A stretch of 64,000 nt of DNA, from contig NZ_JAUSLE010000021.1 of assembly GCF_030646845.1 (NCBI RefSeq), forward strand, positions 1-64,000. The letters are read 5' to 3'. The notes under the pieces were generated by a model. It did no database searches. It saw only the letters and a program-made list of their open reading frames with translations, and was not told the origin of the DNA. Positions 25,561 through 33,286 of this stretch are shown here, one piece after another. The DNA comes from Rhodoferax sp. (GTDB lineage Bacteria; Pseudomonadota; Gammaproteobacteria; Burkholderiales; Burkholderiaceae_C). Position numbers and translations under genes: made by a program. Position 1 is the first letter of the stretch, and each line of letters starts with the position of its first letter.

Positions 25561-26226
25561 TCAAAAGGCGTCTGCCAATATTTTTTTCAGGTGAGTTTGC
25601 ACATCGACTGGCCAGGTGGCTATCAGCGCTTCAAAACGAGCTTGGTCAGCGGCGAACAAGGTGCGGCTGGCTTCTTCAAACCCCGGTTCATGCCCAGCCA
25701 TGGTGGACATGAACTTGTAGCCCACGGCACTGGCCTGGCGCACGCGGTCCTTGACTTCAGACGACCGCCTGGCCACCTCCACCAGCTTGCGCAGTGCCAC
25801 TGACGCGCCGCCGGGTTGACTGGCCAGCCATTCCCAGTGGCGCGGCAACAACGTGACCTCACGTGCCACCACGCCCAATCTCGGGCGGCCGGGGCCGCGG
25901 GCGGCCTCTGGACTGGTTGCGGTGTCGGTTGCCCCAGAGGCCGTCGGGGCATCCGGCACGTCTGGGCACTCGGGTCCGGCCATGCGGGCGTGTTCCTGTG
26001 CCAATAGATCAAACCTTGCCTGGAATTCGCTCACTGAGCCGCGCCAGTCAAGCTCGACGATTTCGCTGGTGGCGTCGTCGAATATCAAAACGGGGCGCGG
26101 GGTGCTTTGGTCCGCTGATCTATCAACGGCGCTTTTGGCTGCCATGGCCACGACCTTGAGCTCGCCCGTGGCAATGCATTGGTTGCCTTCAAACGCAGTG
26201 CACAGCATGTCTGTCCATTTCTTCAT
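25561..26226 (-). CDS. DUF2239 family protein
   Basis: A 221-residue soluble protein matching DUF2239, a family of unknown function. The N-terminal part has TAFEGNQCIATGE, and the middle carries a Pro/Gly/Arg stretch ARGPGRPRLGVVAREVTLLP. The C-terminus is helical and includes HWEWLASQPGGASVALRKLV and a conserved FMSTMAGHEPGFEEASR. ATG 26226 is preferred to the TTG at 26241. It may be the first gene of the minus-strand run that continues through MATE, ABM, the gentisate genes and TRAP; its promoter region contains two CCCGGG-centred repeats. Confidence 0.82.
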   Translation of the reverse strand: MKKWTDMLCTAFEGNQCIATGELKVVAMAAKSAVDRSADQSTPRPVLIFDDATSEIVELDWRGSVSEFQARFDLLAQEHARMAGPECPDVPDAPTASGATDTATSPEAARGPGRPRLGVVAREVTLLPRHWEWLASQPGGASVALRKLVEVARRSSEVKDRVRQASAVGYKFMSTMAGHEPGFEEASRTLFAADQARFEALIATWPVDVQTHLKKILADAF

Positions 26227-26268
26227 TCCGGAGTCCCTCAATTGCTTTGTCGCTGTGGCGTAATTTTG

Positions 26269-26309
26269 CCCGGGTAAAAATGAAATGTCAATAACACCCG
26301 GGTAAAAAT
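26269..26309. promoter_or_regulatory. Two CCCGGGTAAAAAT direct repeats in a divergent promoter
   Basis: CCCGGGTAAAAAT occurs at 26269-26281 and again at 26297-26309, 28 bases apart, in the 224-base gap between the DUF2239 gene (-) and ycaO (+). Around the first copy, TTTT-GCCCGGGT-AAAA is nearly palindromic. They look like operator sites for an unidentified regulator controlling one or both genes. The rest of the gap shows no gene. Confidence 0.5.
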
Positions 26310-26450
26310 AATTATCAGCGAGCTGAAACTGCAGTGGTCTGATGCGATGAGCGCAAGACCGAACACCAGGCGGGATTCCGATCGCAAGCCAAGGGCAATG
26401 CCCGGTCTCGAGGTGGTTCTGGAAACTGGGGTGTGCGGTATGCTTTGACC

Positions 26451-28181
26451 ATGCACTCTGAAAACTTTATCCCGGGCAAAGACGCCTCGCTTGAATTCAC
26501 CATCAATACCCTGCAGGCCAAGCTGCAAGCACTCGGCTTTCATATTGAGGAGCGTTCCTGGCTGAACCCGGTGGACGGCATCTGGTCGGTGCACATTCGT
26601 GACCGGGATTGCCCGCTCCTGTTTACCAACGGCAAGGGCGCCACCCGCCTCGCGTGCCTGGCGAGTGCGCTGGGTGAGTTCTTTGAGCGACTCTCGACCA
26701 ACTATTTCTGGACGCATTACTACCTCGGGCCCAAAGTGGCCCATCGCCACTATGTGCACTATCCGCAGGAGCGCTGGTTTCAGCCCGGGGAAGATAGCCG
26801 CTGGCCCGTCGCTTTGCTGAATCCCGGCCTGCACAAGTTCTACAACCCAGAGGGAAGCGTCGACGCCTCCAGCCTGGTTGAGTTCAATTCCGGCAACGTC
26901 GAGCGCGGCATCTGCGCCATTCCCTATGTGCGTGAGCGCGACGGCGTCACCACCTACTTTCCGGTCAATATCATTGGCAACCTCTATGTGAGCAATGGCA
27001 TGTCGGCGGGCAATACCCTGGCCGAGGCGCGTACGCAGGCCTTGTCGGAAATATTTGAACGCTACGTCAAGGGCCGCATCATCAGCGAAGGCATTTGTCT
27101 GCCCGACGTGCCTGAAGCGGTGATCGCGCGCTACCCGCGCATTGCAGCCGGCATCAAGGCCTTGCGCGCGGCGGGTTTTGGCATTCTGGTGAAGGACGCC
27201 TCGCTGGGCGGCCAGTACCCGGTGATGAACGTGACGCTCTTGCACCCCGAGGACCAGGGATGCTTTGCCAGCTTTGGTGCCCACCCGCGCTTCGAGATCG
27301 CACTGGAGCGCGCCCTGACCGAACTGTTGCAGGGCCGCGCACTGGATTCGCTGGCCGGCTTTCCGGCGCCCGGCTTCGATCTGGAAGAGGCGGCCAGCTC
27401 GACCAATATTGAAATCCATTTTGTGGACTCCAGCGGTGTCATTCACTGGAAGTTCCTGGGTGACGCGCCCGACTACGAGTTCTGTGACTGGAACTTCAGT
27501 ACCACCACCGCCGAAGACTATGCCTGGGCCGTGGATCGCATCCATCGGGACGGGCGCGAAATATACGTGGCTGATTTCACCCATCTGGGCGTCTATGCCT
27601 GCCGCATTCTGGTGCCCGGCATGTCGGAGATCTACCCGGTGGACGACCTGGAGTTCGAGAACAACAGCGTGGGCAACGAGATTCGCGAAGCCATCCTGAA
27701 TCTGCCCAATCTGGATGACGAAGAGTGTGCGGCCCTGCTCGAAACCCTCAATGAATCGGCGTTGGCGGACCAGTGCCCGGTCGCGGCGGTGATTGGCCTG
27801 GCGGCCGATGCCGGCTCCTTCTGGAGCGATCTGCGCGTGGGCGAACTCAAGACCCTGCTGGCCCTGGCGGTGGGCGACGAAGCCGCGACGCTGGAGGGCT
27901 GTGACTGGATCCGGCATTTCGACCAGCTCAACCCGCAGCGTCGTCGGGTCTACGCCTGCATTGAAAGCCTGATCAACCTGGCCGACATGGGCGACACCGG
28001 GCCCTACCTGTCCTCGTTGCGTCAGCTTTATGGCGCGGGCGCCGTGGCGCAGGCACACGCGCTGATCATGCAAACCGATCGCTTCATGGGCATCAGTGCT
28101 CCCGGCCTGATGCTGGAAGGCTGTGAAATGCATCGCAAGTTGCTGGCAGCGTACGACAAGGTTCACGCCGGCGCTGTCTGA
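26451..28181 (+). CDS. ycaO: YcaO-domain protein (E. coli YcaO type)
   Basis: A 576-residue protein closely resembling E. coli YcaO across its length: FIPGKDASLEFTINTLQAKL at the start, LFTNGKGATR, EFFERLSTNYF, then NIIGNLYVSNGMSAGNT and LSEIFERYVKGRIISEG, regions of the ATP-binding YcaO fold. The last ~180 residues form the helical C-terminal domain of this subgroup. E. coli YcaO has been linked to ribosomal protein S12 methylthiolation; no precursor peptide gene is nearby, so a natural-product role is unlikely. ATG 26451 gives the family N-terminus. The stop is followed by a short hairpin. Confidence 0.93.
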   Translation: MHSENFIPGKDASLEFTINTLQAKLQALGFHIEERSWLNPVDGIWSVHIRDRDCPLLFTNGKGATRLACLASALGEFFERLSTNYFWTHYYLGPKVAHRHYVHYPQERWFQPGEDSRWPVALLNPGLHKFYNPEGSVDASSLVEFNSGNVERGICAIPYVRERDGVTTYFPVNIIGNLYVSNGMSAGNTLAEARTQALSEIFERYVKGRIISEGICLPDVPEAVIARYPRIAAGIKALRAAGFGILVKDASLGGQYPVMNVTLLHPEDQGCFASFGAHPRFEIALERALTELLQGRALDSLAGFPAPGFDLEEAASSTNIEIHFVDSSGVIHWKFLGDAPDYEFCDWNFSTTTAEDYAWAVDRIHRDGREIYVADFTHLGVYACRILVPGMSEIYPVDDLEFENNSVGNEIREAILNLPNLDDEECAALLETLNESALADQCPVAAVIGLAADAGSFWSDLRVGELKTLLALAVGDEAATLEGCDWIRHFDQLNPQRRRVYACIESLINLADMGDTGPYLSSLRQLYGAGAVAQAHALIMQTDRFMGISAPGLMLEGCEMHRKLLAAYDKVHAGAV

Positions 28182-28208
28182 CAGGCCTGCGGCCTGGTCA
28201 GTGTCGCC

Positions 28209-28700
28209 ATGCAGACCGTCCGGAAAATTCTTCGAAAGATATTCTTCCGGCTGATTGCGGCATTGCTGCTGTTTGAGGAGTGGGGATGGGAGCCGCTGGC
28301 CGCGGTCTTTGCCCGATTTGCGCGTCTGCCGCTGTGGGCCTGGCTGGAGCGGCAAATATCGAAGTTGCCGCCAGCTGGAGCCTTGCTGGCTTTTGGCGTG
28401 CCGATGTTGACCTTGCTGCCCGTGAAGTTGTTGGCGCTCTACCTGTTTGGCAAAGGCCAGACAACACTGGGACTGGTGTTGTTGCTCAGCGCCAAGATTG
28501 GGGGCACCGCAGCAATGGCGCGGCTGTTCCAGTTGACCCAGCCAGCCTTGATGAGGTTGCGCTGGTTCGCCTGGTGGTATCCCCGCTGGAAGAGCTGGAA
28601 AGACGGTGTCCTGGCCGAGGTTCGAGGGTCCGCTGCCTGGCGCGCGGGGCATCAGCTCAAGCAGCGTGTCAAGGACTGGTGGAAAGATTTGCGGCACTGA
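28209..28700 (+). CDS. Conserved membrane protein of unknown function
   Basis: A 163-residue protein with a basic N-terminus (MQTVRKILRKIFFR), two or three hydrophobic stretches (FFRLIAALLLFEEWGWEP, and LLAFGVPMLTLLPVKLLALY followed by TTLGLVLLLSAKIGG) and a Trp/Arg-rich C-terminus ending WWKDLRH. I recognise it only as a conserved hypothetical. Its 3' end overlaps the end of the convergent PAS-GGDEF gene by 32 bases. Confidence 0.72.
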   Translation: MQTVRKILRKIFFRLIAALLLFEEWGWEPLAAVFARFARLPLWAWLERQISKLPPAGALLAFGVPMLTLLPVKLLALYLFGKGQTTLGLVLLLSAKIGGTAAMARLFQLTQPALMRLRWFAWWYPRWKSWKDGVLAEVRGSAAWRAGHQLKQRVKDWWKDLRH

Positions 28701-31401
28701 GCGCCGTCTGCCGGTCAGTGCCGGTGGCCTGCATCGCCGGATCGAAGAAACGCAGGGCGTTGCGGTCTGCAGCCTTGACCTGGTACATGGCCAGATCGGC
28801 CTGCTTGATCAGTTCTTCCACGGTATCCCCCTGACCACTAAAGAGTGTGGCGCCGATGCTGGGGGTGCTGTGGTGCACGTGAGCGCCCAGGTGATAGGGC
28901 TGGTTCAGGGCGGCGAGGATTTTTTCGCCAATGTTTGCCGCCTGTGTCATGGCTTCCTGCCGGTTCTCACCCAGATCTTCGAGCATGACCACAAACTCGT
29001 CGCCACCCAGGCGGGCTACCGTGTCTGCCTCACGGACGCAACTGAGCAGACGCTGGGCGACTTGTTGCAGCAGCAAGTCGCCCACGTCATGACCGAGCGT
29101 GTCGTTGAGGGTCTTGAATTTATCCAGGTCGATGAACAGCAAGGCAACATGGCTTTTGCTGCGGGCGCTGGCGAGGCTGGCCTGTTGCATCCGGTCCTGT
29201 AGCAGGCGCCGGTTGGGCAATTGGGTAAGTGGGTCAAAAAAGGCCAGACTCTGAATCTGCTCTTCTGCGTCCTTGCGCGTCGTGATGTCGTGCATGCTGG
29301 CGACATAGTGGGTGACCGTCGTGTCGTCTCCCTTCACCGCGGTGATGGTGATTGACTCGGGATACACGTTGCCGTTCTTGTGCCGGTTCCAGATTTCTCC
29401 TTTCCACGCACCGGTGCTCTTGAGTGTTGCCCACATCTCCCCGTAGAAAGCGGCATCGTGGCGTCCCGAACTGCGAATGCGCGGATTTTTGCCCACGACG
29501 TCGGCTGCCGTGTAGCCTGTGATGTCGGTGAAGGCACTGTTGATCCTCAGGATCACGCCGTGTTCATCAGTGACAAACATGCCTTCCTGCGTCTGGAAGG
29601 CGGTTTCGGCAATTCGAAGCTCGACCTCTGCCTGTTTGCGCCGGGTGATGTCAGAGAAGGTTGTGACGGTGCCGGTGATTCTGTCGGCGTCCCGGATCGG
29701 GTGAGCCGAATAGGCCACGGGGAAAGGCGTTCCGTCCTTGCGCCAGAAAACTTCATCCTCCTTCTCGCAGGATTGTCCGGAAGTGGAAGTTTGATAGACG
29801 GGGCAATCTGCCATGGGATAGGGTGAGCCATCAGCATGGTGATGATGAATAAGTGTGTGGATGTTTTTTCCGATGATTTCCGGTACGTCGTAGCCCAGCA
29901 TCCTGGCGGCGGCTTGATTGATGAAGCTGCAATTTCCCTTGATGTCGATGCCGTAAATACCTTCGCCGGTTGATTCCAGTAGCAGCAAACGCTCCCTGGA
30001 CAGGTCTTCAAGCTCAGCCTGCTCGTGTACGCGTTCGGTGATGTCCTGCACCGTGCCGGACGAACGGGTCGGCTTGCCATCGGTACCAAAGTCGGAGGCC
30101 CCTTGCTCACGTACCCATTTGATGCGGCCGTCGCTCATGCGCAGGCGATGGACGAGGTGGTAAGGCTCGCGTTTTCCGAGCGAGGTGGTGTAGGTCTGCT
30201 TGACGGTTTCGCGATCATCCGGGTGAATCACGTTGAGGAAGGCGTCAATCGACGCTGGGCACCGGTCCTTGTCAATCTCGAAGATTCGGAAAACCTCGTC
30301 AGACCAGTACACCCTGCCTGATGCGAGTTCCAGTTCCCAACTGCCGATATGGACGATTTGTTGCGCCTCGGCGAGGTTGGCGTGCTCGCGCTGCAACAAT
30401 AGTTCGGCCTTTTCCCGTTGGCGCCACGATTTGCCCAGCAGCGCAAGGGCGGCGAGAACGATCAGACTTGCAGCGCCACCAAAAACGATCAGCAGCTGTT
30501 GTGCCGCGGCGATTTCGGCGTAGACGCCACCGGGCGTTCGCGCCACCGTCAGCAGCAGTGGGTAGTCTTTGATCCAGCGGTGGGCGATGCCGCGCTCGAC
30601 CTGATCGAGTACCGAACGGCGCAGGACGAAGCCGCTGGCATTGCGCCGGTACTCGGCGAGTTGTTCAAGCGTCAGCCGGGTTCCCAAAAACCGGGGCAGA
30701 TCCCTGGAGCGGCTCAGCAGCGTGCCCGTGGTCGAGACCAGCGTCATGATGGTGTCGGCATCGATGGTCAGTGGCTGCACAAAGCGGGTCAACTGCTCCG
30801 GCGGCAGGAAAACCACCACGATGCCGAGGAATTTGCCATCGCTGGCGAGAATCGGGCGCACCATTTGCATGCCCCAGCGCTTGGTGATGCGGCCCAGCAC
30901 CGGATCGCTTATGTAGAGTTGATCGGGACCACCATCGGCAAAAATGCGGAAATGCGCCCGGTCGCCCAGATACACGGGAGTGGGGTTGCCGGGGACATCG
31001 GTCATTTCCGGGTAGCCGTCGCGGCCGACGATGGTCACGTGAACATCGAGATCCTTCAAAGGTCCTTGCCGCAACAATTCGACTGTGTGTAGCAGGTGCG
31101 GTTTGTCGCTGAGATATTCGGCCCGCATGACCAGCAGGGCGCTGTCGATCTGATGCAGCTGCCGCACCACGGTTTCGTCGAGCACCTCCGTCAAACGCAT
31201 CAGGTTTTGACCGAAGTTTGCCAGTCGCTCCTTCTTGAGGCGGTCTGCCTCCCAGATCACGGCGCTCCAGATCAGCACCAGCAACGTTGCGCCCAGCAGC
31301 AGAAGCTGCGGCAGGGAGGCCAACAGTGTTACGGAGGGCGCGTGCCGCCAACGCAAAGCGCGTGTGGTGGCCACACCGGAGGGGCTTGCTGACGAATGCA
31401 T
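28669..31401 (-). CDS. Membrane sensor diguanylate cyclase (Cache-like, PAS repeats, GGDEF)
   Basis: A 910-residue sensor. A membrane helix (LLASLPQLLLLGATLLVLIW) near residue 30 and another near residue 310 (LLIVFGGAASLIVLAALALL) bracket a periplasmic Cache-like domain. Three cytoplasmic PAS units follow (ANLAEAQQIVHIGSWELELA; ERLLLLESTGEGIYGIDIKG; TAFQTQEGMFVTDEHGVIL), the second and third with PAC extensions. The GGDEF domain has FIDLDKFKTLNDTLGHD, an RxxD inhibitory site (READ) and ARLGGDEFVVML. The protein ends about 30 residues after GGDEF (ALRFFDPAMQ then a short tail), where many relatives continue into an EAL domain. The signal is unknown. Confidence 0.9.
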   Translation of the reverse strand: MHSSASPSGVATTRALRWRHAPSVTLLASLPQLLLLGATLLVLIWSAVIWEADRLKKERLANFGQNLMRLTEVLDETVVRQLHQIDSALLVMRAEYLSDKPHLLHTVELLRQGPLKDLDVHVTIVGRDGYPEMTDVPGNPTPVYLGDRAHFRIFADGGPDQLYISDPVLGRITKRWGMQMVRPILASDGKFLGIVVVFLPPEQLTRFVQPLTIDADTIMTLVSTTGTLLSRSRDLPRFLGTRLTLEQLAEYRRNASGFVLRRSVLDQVERGIAHRWIKDYPLLLTVARTPGGVYAEIAAAQQLLIVFGGAASLIVLAALALLGKSWRQREKAELLLQREHANLAEAQQIVHIGSWELELASGRVYWSDEVFRIFEIDKDRCPASIDAFLNVIHPDDRETVKQTYTTSLGKREPYHLVHRLRMSDGRIKWVREQGASDFGTDGKPTRSSGTVQDITERVHEQAELEDLSRERLLLLESTGEGIYGIDIKGNCSFINQAAARMLGYDVPEIIGKNIHTLIHHHHADGSPYPMADCPVYQTSTSGQSCEKEDEVFWRKDGTPFPVAYSAHPIRDADRITGTVTTFSDITRRKQAEVELRIAETAFQTQEGMFVTDEHGVILRINSAFTDITGYTAADVVGKNPRIRSSGRHDAAFYGEMWATLKSTGAWKGEIWNRHKNGNVYPESITITAVKGDDTTVTHYVASMHDITTRKDAEEQIQSLAFFDPLTQLPNRRLLQDRMQQASLASARSKSHVALLFIDLDKFKTLNDTLGHDVGDLLLQQVAQRLLSCVREADTVARLGGDEFVVMLEDLGENRQEAMTQAANIGEKILAALNQPYHLGAHVHHSTPSIGATLFSGQGDTVEELIKQADLAMYQVKAADRNALRFFDPAMQATGTDRQTALSAANLSTSP

Positions 31402-31512
31402 TCCAACGACTTGTCTAGTATTTATAGATGTCCATTTTATCGGCAGGGATTTCTTTGACCTGAGCAATTACCCTTGCTGGAACGGGCCTGTTTCCGGTTT
31501 ATCCTGTGTCTG

Positions 31513-32178
31513 ATGAAACTGCACAATTACTTCCGTTCTTCTGCCTCGTTCCGGGTGCGCATTGCGCTGGCGCTCAAAGGCCTGCCCTATGAGTACATCC
31601 CGGTGCACCTGGCGCGTGGTGACCACAAGCTGCCGGGTTACGCCGGCGTCTCGGCCGATGGCCTGGTGCCATTGCTGGAGGTTGATGGTGAGCGCCTGTC
31701 GCAGTCGATGGCCATCATTGAGTACCTGGATGAAACCCATCCGCAGTCGCCATTGATGCCCCATGACCCCCTTGGCCGGGCCAAGGTGCGGGCACTGGCG
31801 CAGTCCATTGCCTGTGAGATTCACCCGCTCAACAACCTGCGGGTCTTGAAGTACCTGGTGAAGGAACTCAAGGTAGATGAAGAAGCCAAGAACACCTGGT
31901 ACCGCCATTGGGTGCGCGAAGGCCTGGAGAGCTTCGAGCGCCAGTTGCAGGCGCAGGCCGACCAGCGCAAGCAGACCGGCTTGCCGGCCAGCGTCTATTG
32001 CTACGGTGATACGCCCACGCTGGCCGACTGCTGCCTGGTGCCGCAGATCTTCAATGGCAAGCGCTTTGATGTGAATCTGGACGGTTTGCCGCTGACCATG
32101 GCTGCATTTGATGCCTGCATGAAGCTTGCTGCCTTCCAGCAGGCGCAGCCTGCCAACTGCCCCGACAACGAAGGCTGA
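31513..32178 (+). CDS. maiA: Maleylacetoacetate/maleylpyruvate isomerase (zeta-class GST)
   Basis: A 221-residue zeta-class glutathione transferase. The N-terminal thioredoxin domain starts MKLHNYFRSSASFRVRIAL with the Ser-rich active-site region SSASFR. GLVPLLEVDGERLSQSMAI is the glutathione-binding stretch. The helical C-terminal domain contains CEIHPLNNLRVLKYL, as in maleylacetoacetate and maleylpyruvate isomerases. Because gentisate dioxygenase and fumarylpyruvate hydrolase are in the same window, maleylpyruvate is the likely substrate. ATG 31513 is chosen at the family start. pgeF begins two bases after its stop. Confidence 0.9.
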   Translation: MKLHNYFRSSASFRVRIALALKGLPYEYIPVHLARGDHKLPGYAGVSADGLVPLLEVDGERLSQSMAIIEYLDETHPQSPLMPHDPLGRAKVRALAQSIACEIHPLNNLRVLKYLVKELKVDEEAKNTWYRHWVREGLESFERQLQAQADQRKQTGLPASVYCYGDTPTLADCCLVPQIFNGKRFDVNLDGLPLTMAAFDACMKLAAFQQAQPANCPDNEG

Positions 32179-32180
32179 AG

Positions 32181-32972
32181 GTGGACCCCGACTGGCTCGT
32201 TCCTCAATGGCCGGCGCCTGCCCATGTGCATGCGGTGTGCACCACGCGTGCCGGTGGCGTGTCGGCGGCACCGTTTGACTCGCTGAACCTGGGGGATCAC
32301 GTGGGGGACCGCCCGCTGGACGTCGCTGCCAATCGCGCCATTCTCCAACAGGCCATCAATGCGCGGCCCGTGTTTTTGTCGCAGGTGCACGGCACGCACG
32401 TCGAATGGTTGTCTGACAACACGGTGCATGGAACGCCAGCAGATGGCTGCATCACGGATCAGCCCCGGGTGGCCTGCACCATCATGGTGGCCGATTGCCT
32501 GCCGGTCCTGTTGACGAACGGGCAGGGGAGCCTGGTGGCTGCGGCGCATGCGGGCTGGCGTGGCCTGGCAGGCGAGGGCGGTCGCGGAGTGCTTGAGGCC
32601 GTTATTGAACGTTTTAGTGCTCCAGCCCCCGTGAATAAAGCGCAGGGTGCTACAAAAATAATAGCATGGCTGGGTCCCTGCATCGGACCGCAATCGTTTG
32701 AAGTGGGCGACGAAGTGCGCGACGCTTTCGTGGCGCATGACCCGGCGGCGCTGGCCATGTTCACGCCGAAGGCTGGCGACAGTTCGGGTGGCAAGTGGCT
32801 GGCAGATCTGCAAGGCCTGGCGCGCATGCGCCTGGCTGCACTGGGCGTTACCCGGATTTACGGCAACGATGGCACGCAGCCGTGGTGCACCGTGAGCAAT
32901 CCTTCACGGTTCTTTTCGTACCGGCGCGACCGCATCAGCGGCCGCATGGCCGCCAGCATCTGGCTTGACTAG
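32181..32972 (+). CDS. pgeF: Peptidoglycan editing factor PgeF (YfiH/laccase-like)
   Basis: A 263-residue YfiH-family protein, starting at GTG two bases after maiA. Zinc-binding candidates are His in LSQVHGTHVEW, Cys in VADCLPVLL and His in AAAHAGWRGLAG. C-terminal family stretches are WLGPCIGPQSFEVGDEV and NPSRFFSYRRD. PgeF-type proteins remove misincorporated amino acids from peptidoglycan precursors, and the fold also gives purine nucleoside phosphorylase or laccase activity. Residues about 144-162 (SAPAPVNKAQGATKIIA) are encoded by dispersed repeat copy C and lie in a loop just before the conserved WLGP strand. Confidence 0.92.
   Translation: MDPDWLVPQWPAPAHVHAVCTTRAGGVSAAPFDSLNLGDHVGDRPLDVAANRAILQQAINARPVFLSQVHGTHVEWLSDNTVHGTPADGCITDQPRVACTIMVADCLPVLLTNGQGSLVAAAHAGWRGLAGEGGRGVLEAVIERFSAPAPVNKAQGATKIIAWLGPCIGPQSFEVGDEVRDAFVAHDPAALAMFTPKAGDSSGGKWLADLQGLARMRLAALGVTRIYGNDGTQPWCTVSNPSRFFSYRRDRISGRMAASIWLD
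32612..32667 (-). repeat. Dispersed element, copy C, inside pgeF
   Basis: The minus strand reads TGCTATTATTTTTGTAGCA, a TGCGCTTTATTCACGGGGG block and GCTGGAGC. pgeF reads it on the opposite strand with the frame GCC CCC, giving A-P-A-P-V-N-K-A-Q-G-A-T-K-I-I-A. The copy is in frame and free of stops. Confidence 0.85.
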
Positions 32973-33182
32973 ATGGGCCGCAGCCATCTCGGCGGCCTCT
33001 CTGGCCTTGATTGCCCGGCGCCGCGCCGGCGCGCCCATCAGGTAGACCACCAATGCCACCGGCCCCAGGCCGTAGAGCACAAAGGTAATAAGCCCACCCA
33101 GTACGGTGCCATTTGAATTGGTGGCTTCGGCGATCGCCATCATGAGCGCAACATACAACCAGGCGATGGGCACAATGTACAT
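32904..33182 (-). CDS. Small membrane protein of unknown function
   Basis: A 92-residue protein. Two hydrophobic segments (MYIVPIAWLYVALMMAIAEA and VLGGLITFVLYGLGPVALVV) are followed by a basic stretch GAPARRRAIKAREAAEM and a polar tail. It looks like a conserved two-helix inner-membrane protein, with no function known to me. The 3' end overlaps the end of pgeF by 69 bases on the opposite strand, which is long for a convergent pair. It is divergent from phaC. Confidence 0.65.
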   Translation of the reverse strand: MYIVPIAWLYVALMMAIAEATNSNGTVLGGLITFVLYGLGPVALVVYLMGAPARRRAIKAREAAEMAAAHLVKPDAGGHAAADAVAPVRKEP

Positions 33183-33286
33183 AGATGAGCAAGTTCGCGG
33201 TTGAGTAGATCAATGTCAGTTTTTCGAAGGGGAAGACCTGAGATACTCGGGTTTCTACCAAGAAGCAACTATAACGGGGACACAGC

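Noticed and set aside
26451-28181. YcaO as part of a ribosomal peptide natural-product cluster
   Set aside because: The protein has the E. coli YcaO layout with the helical C-terminal domain, and no precursor peptide, dehydrogenase or exporter of that type is adjacent.
28179-28202. Hairpin after ycaO as a terminator
   Set aside because: The stem has a bulge and no T run follows, so intrinsic termination is not supported.
26238-28697. 819-codon minus-strand frame across ycaO
   Set aside because: The plus-strand frame is a near full-length match to YcaO; the antisense frame is a GC-codon shadow rich in Arg, Gln and His.
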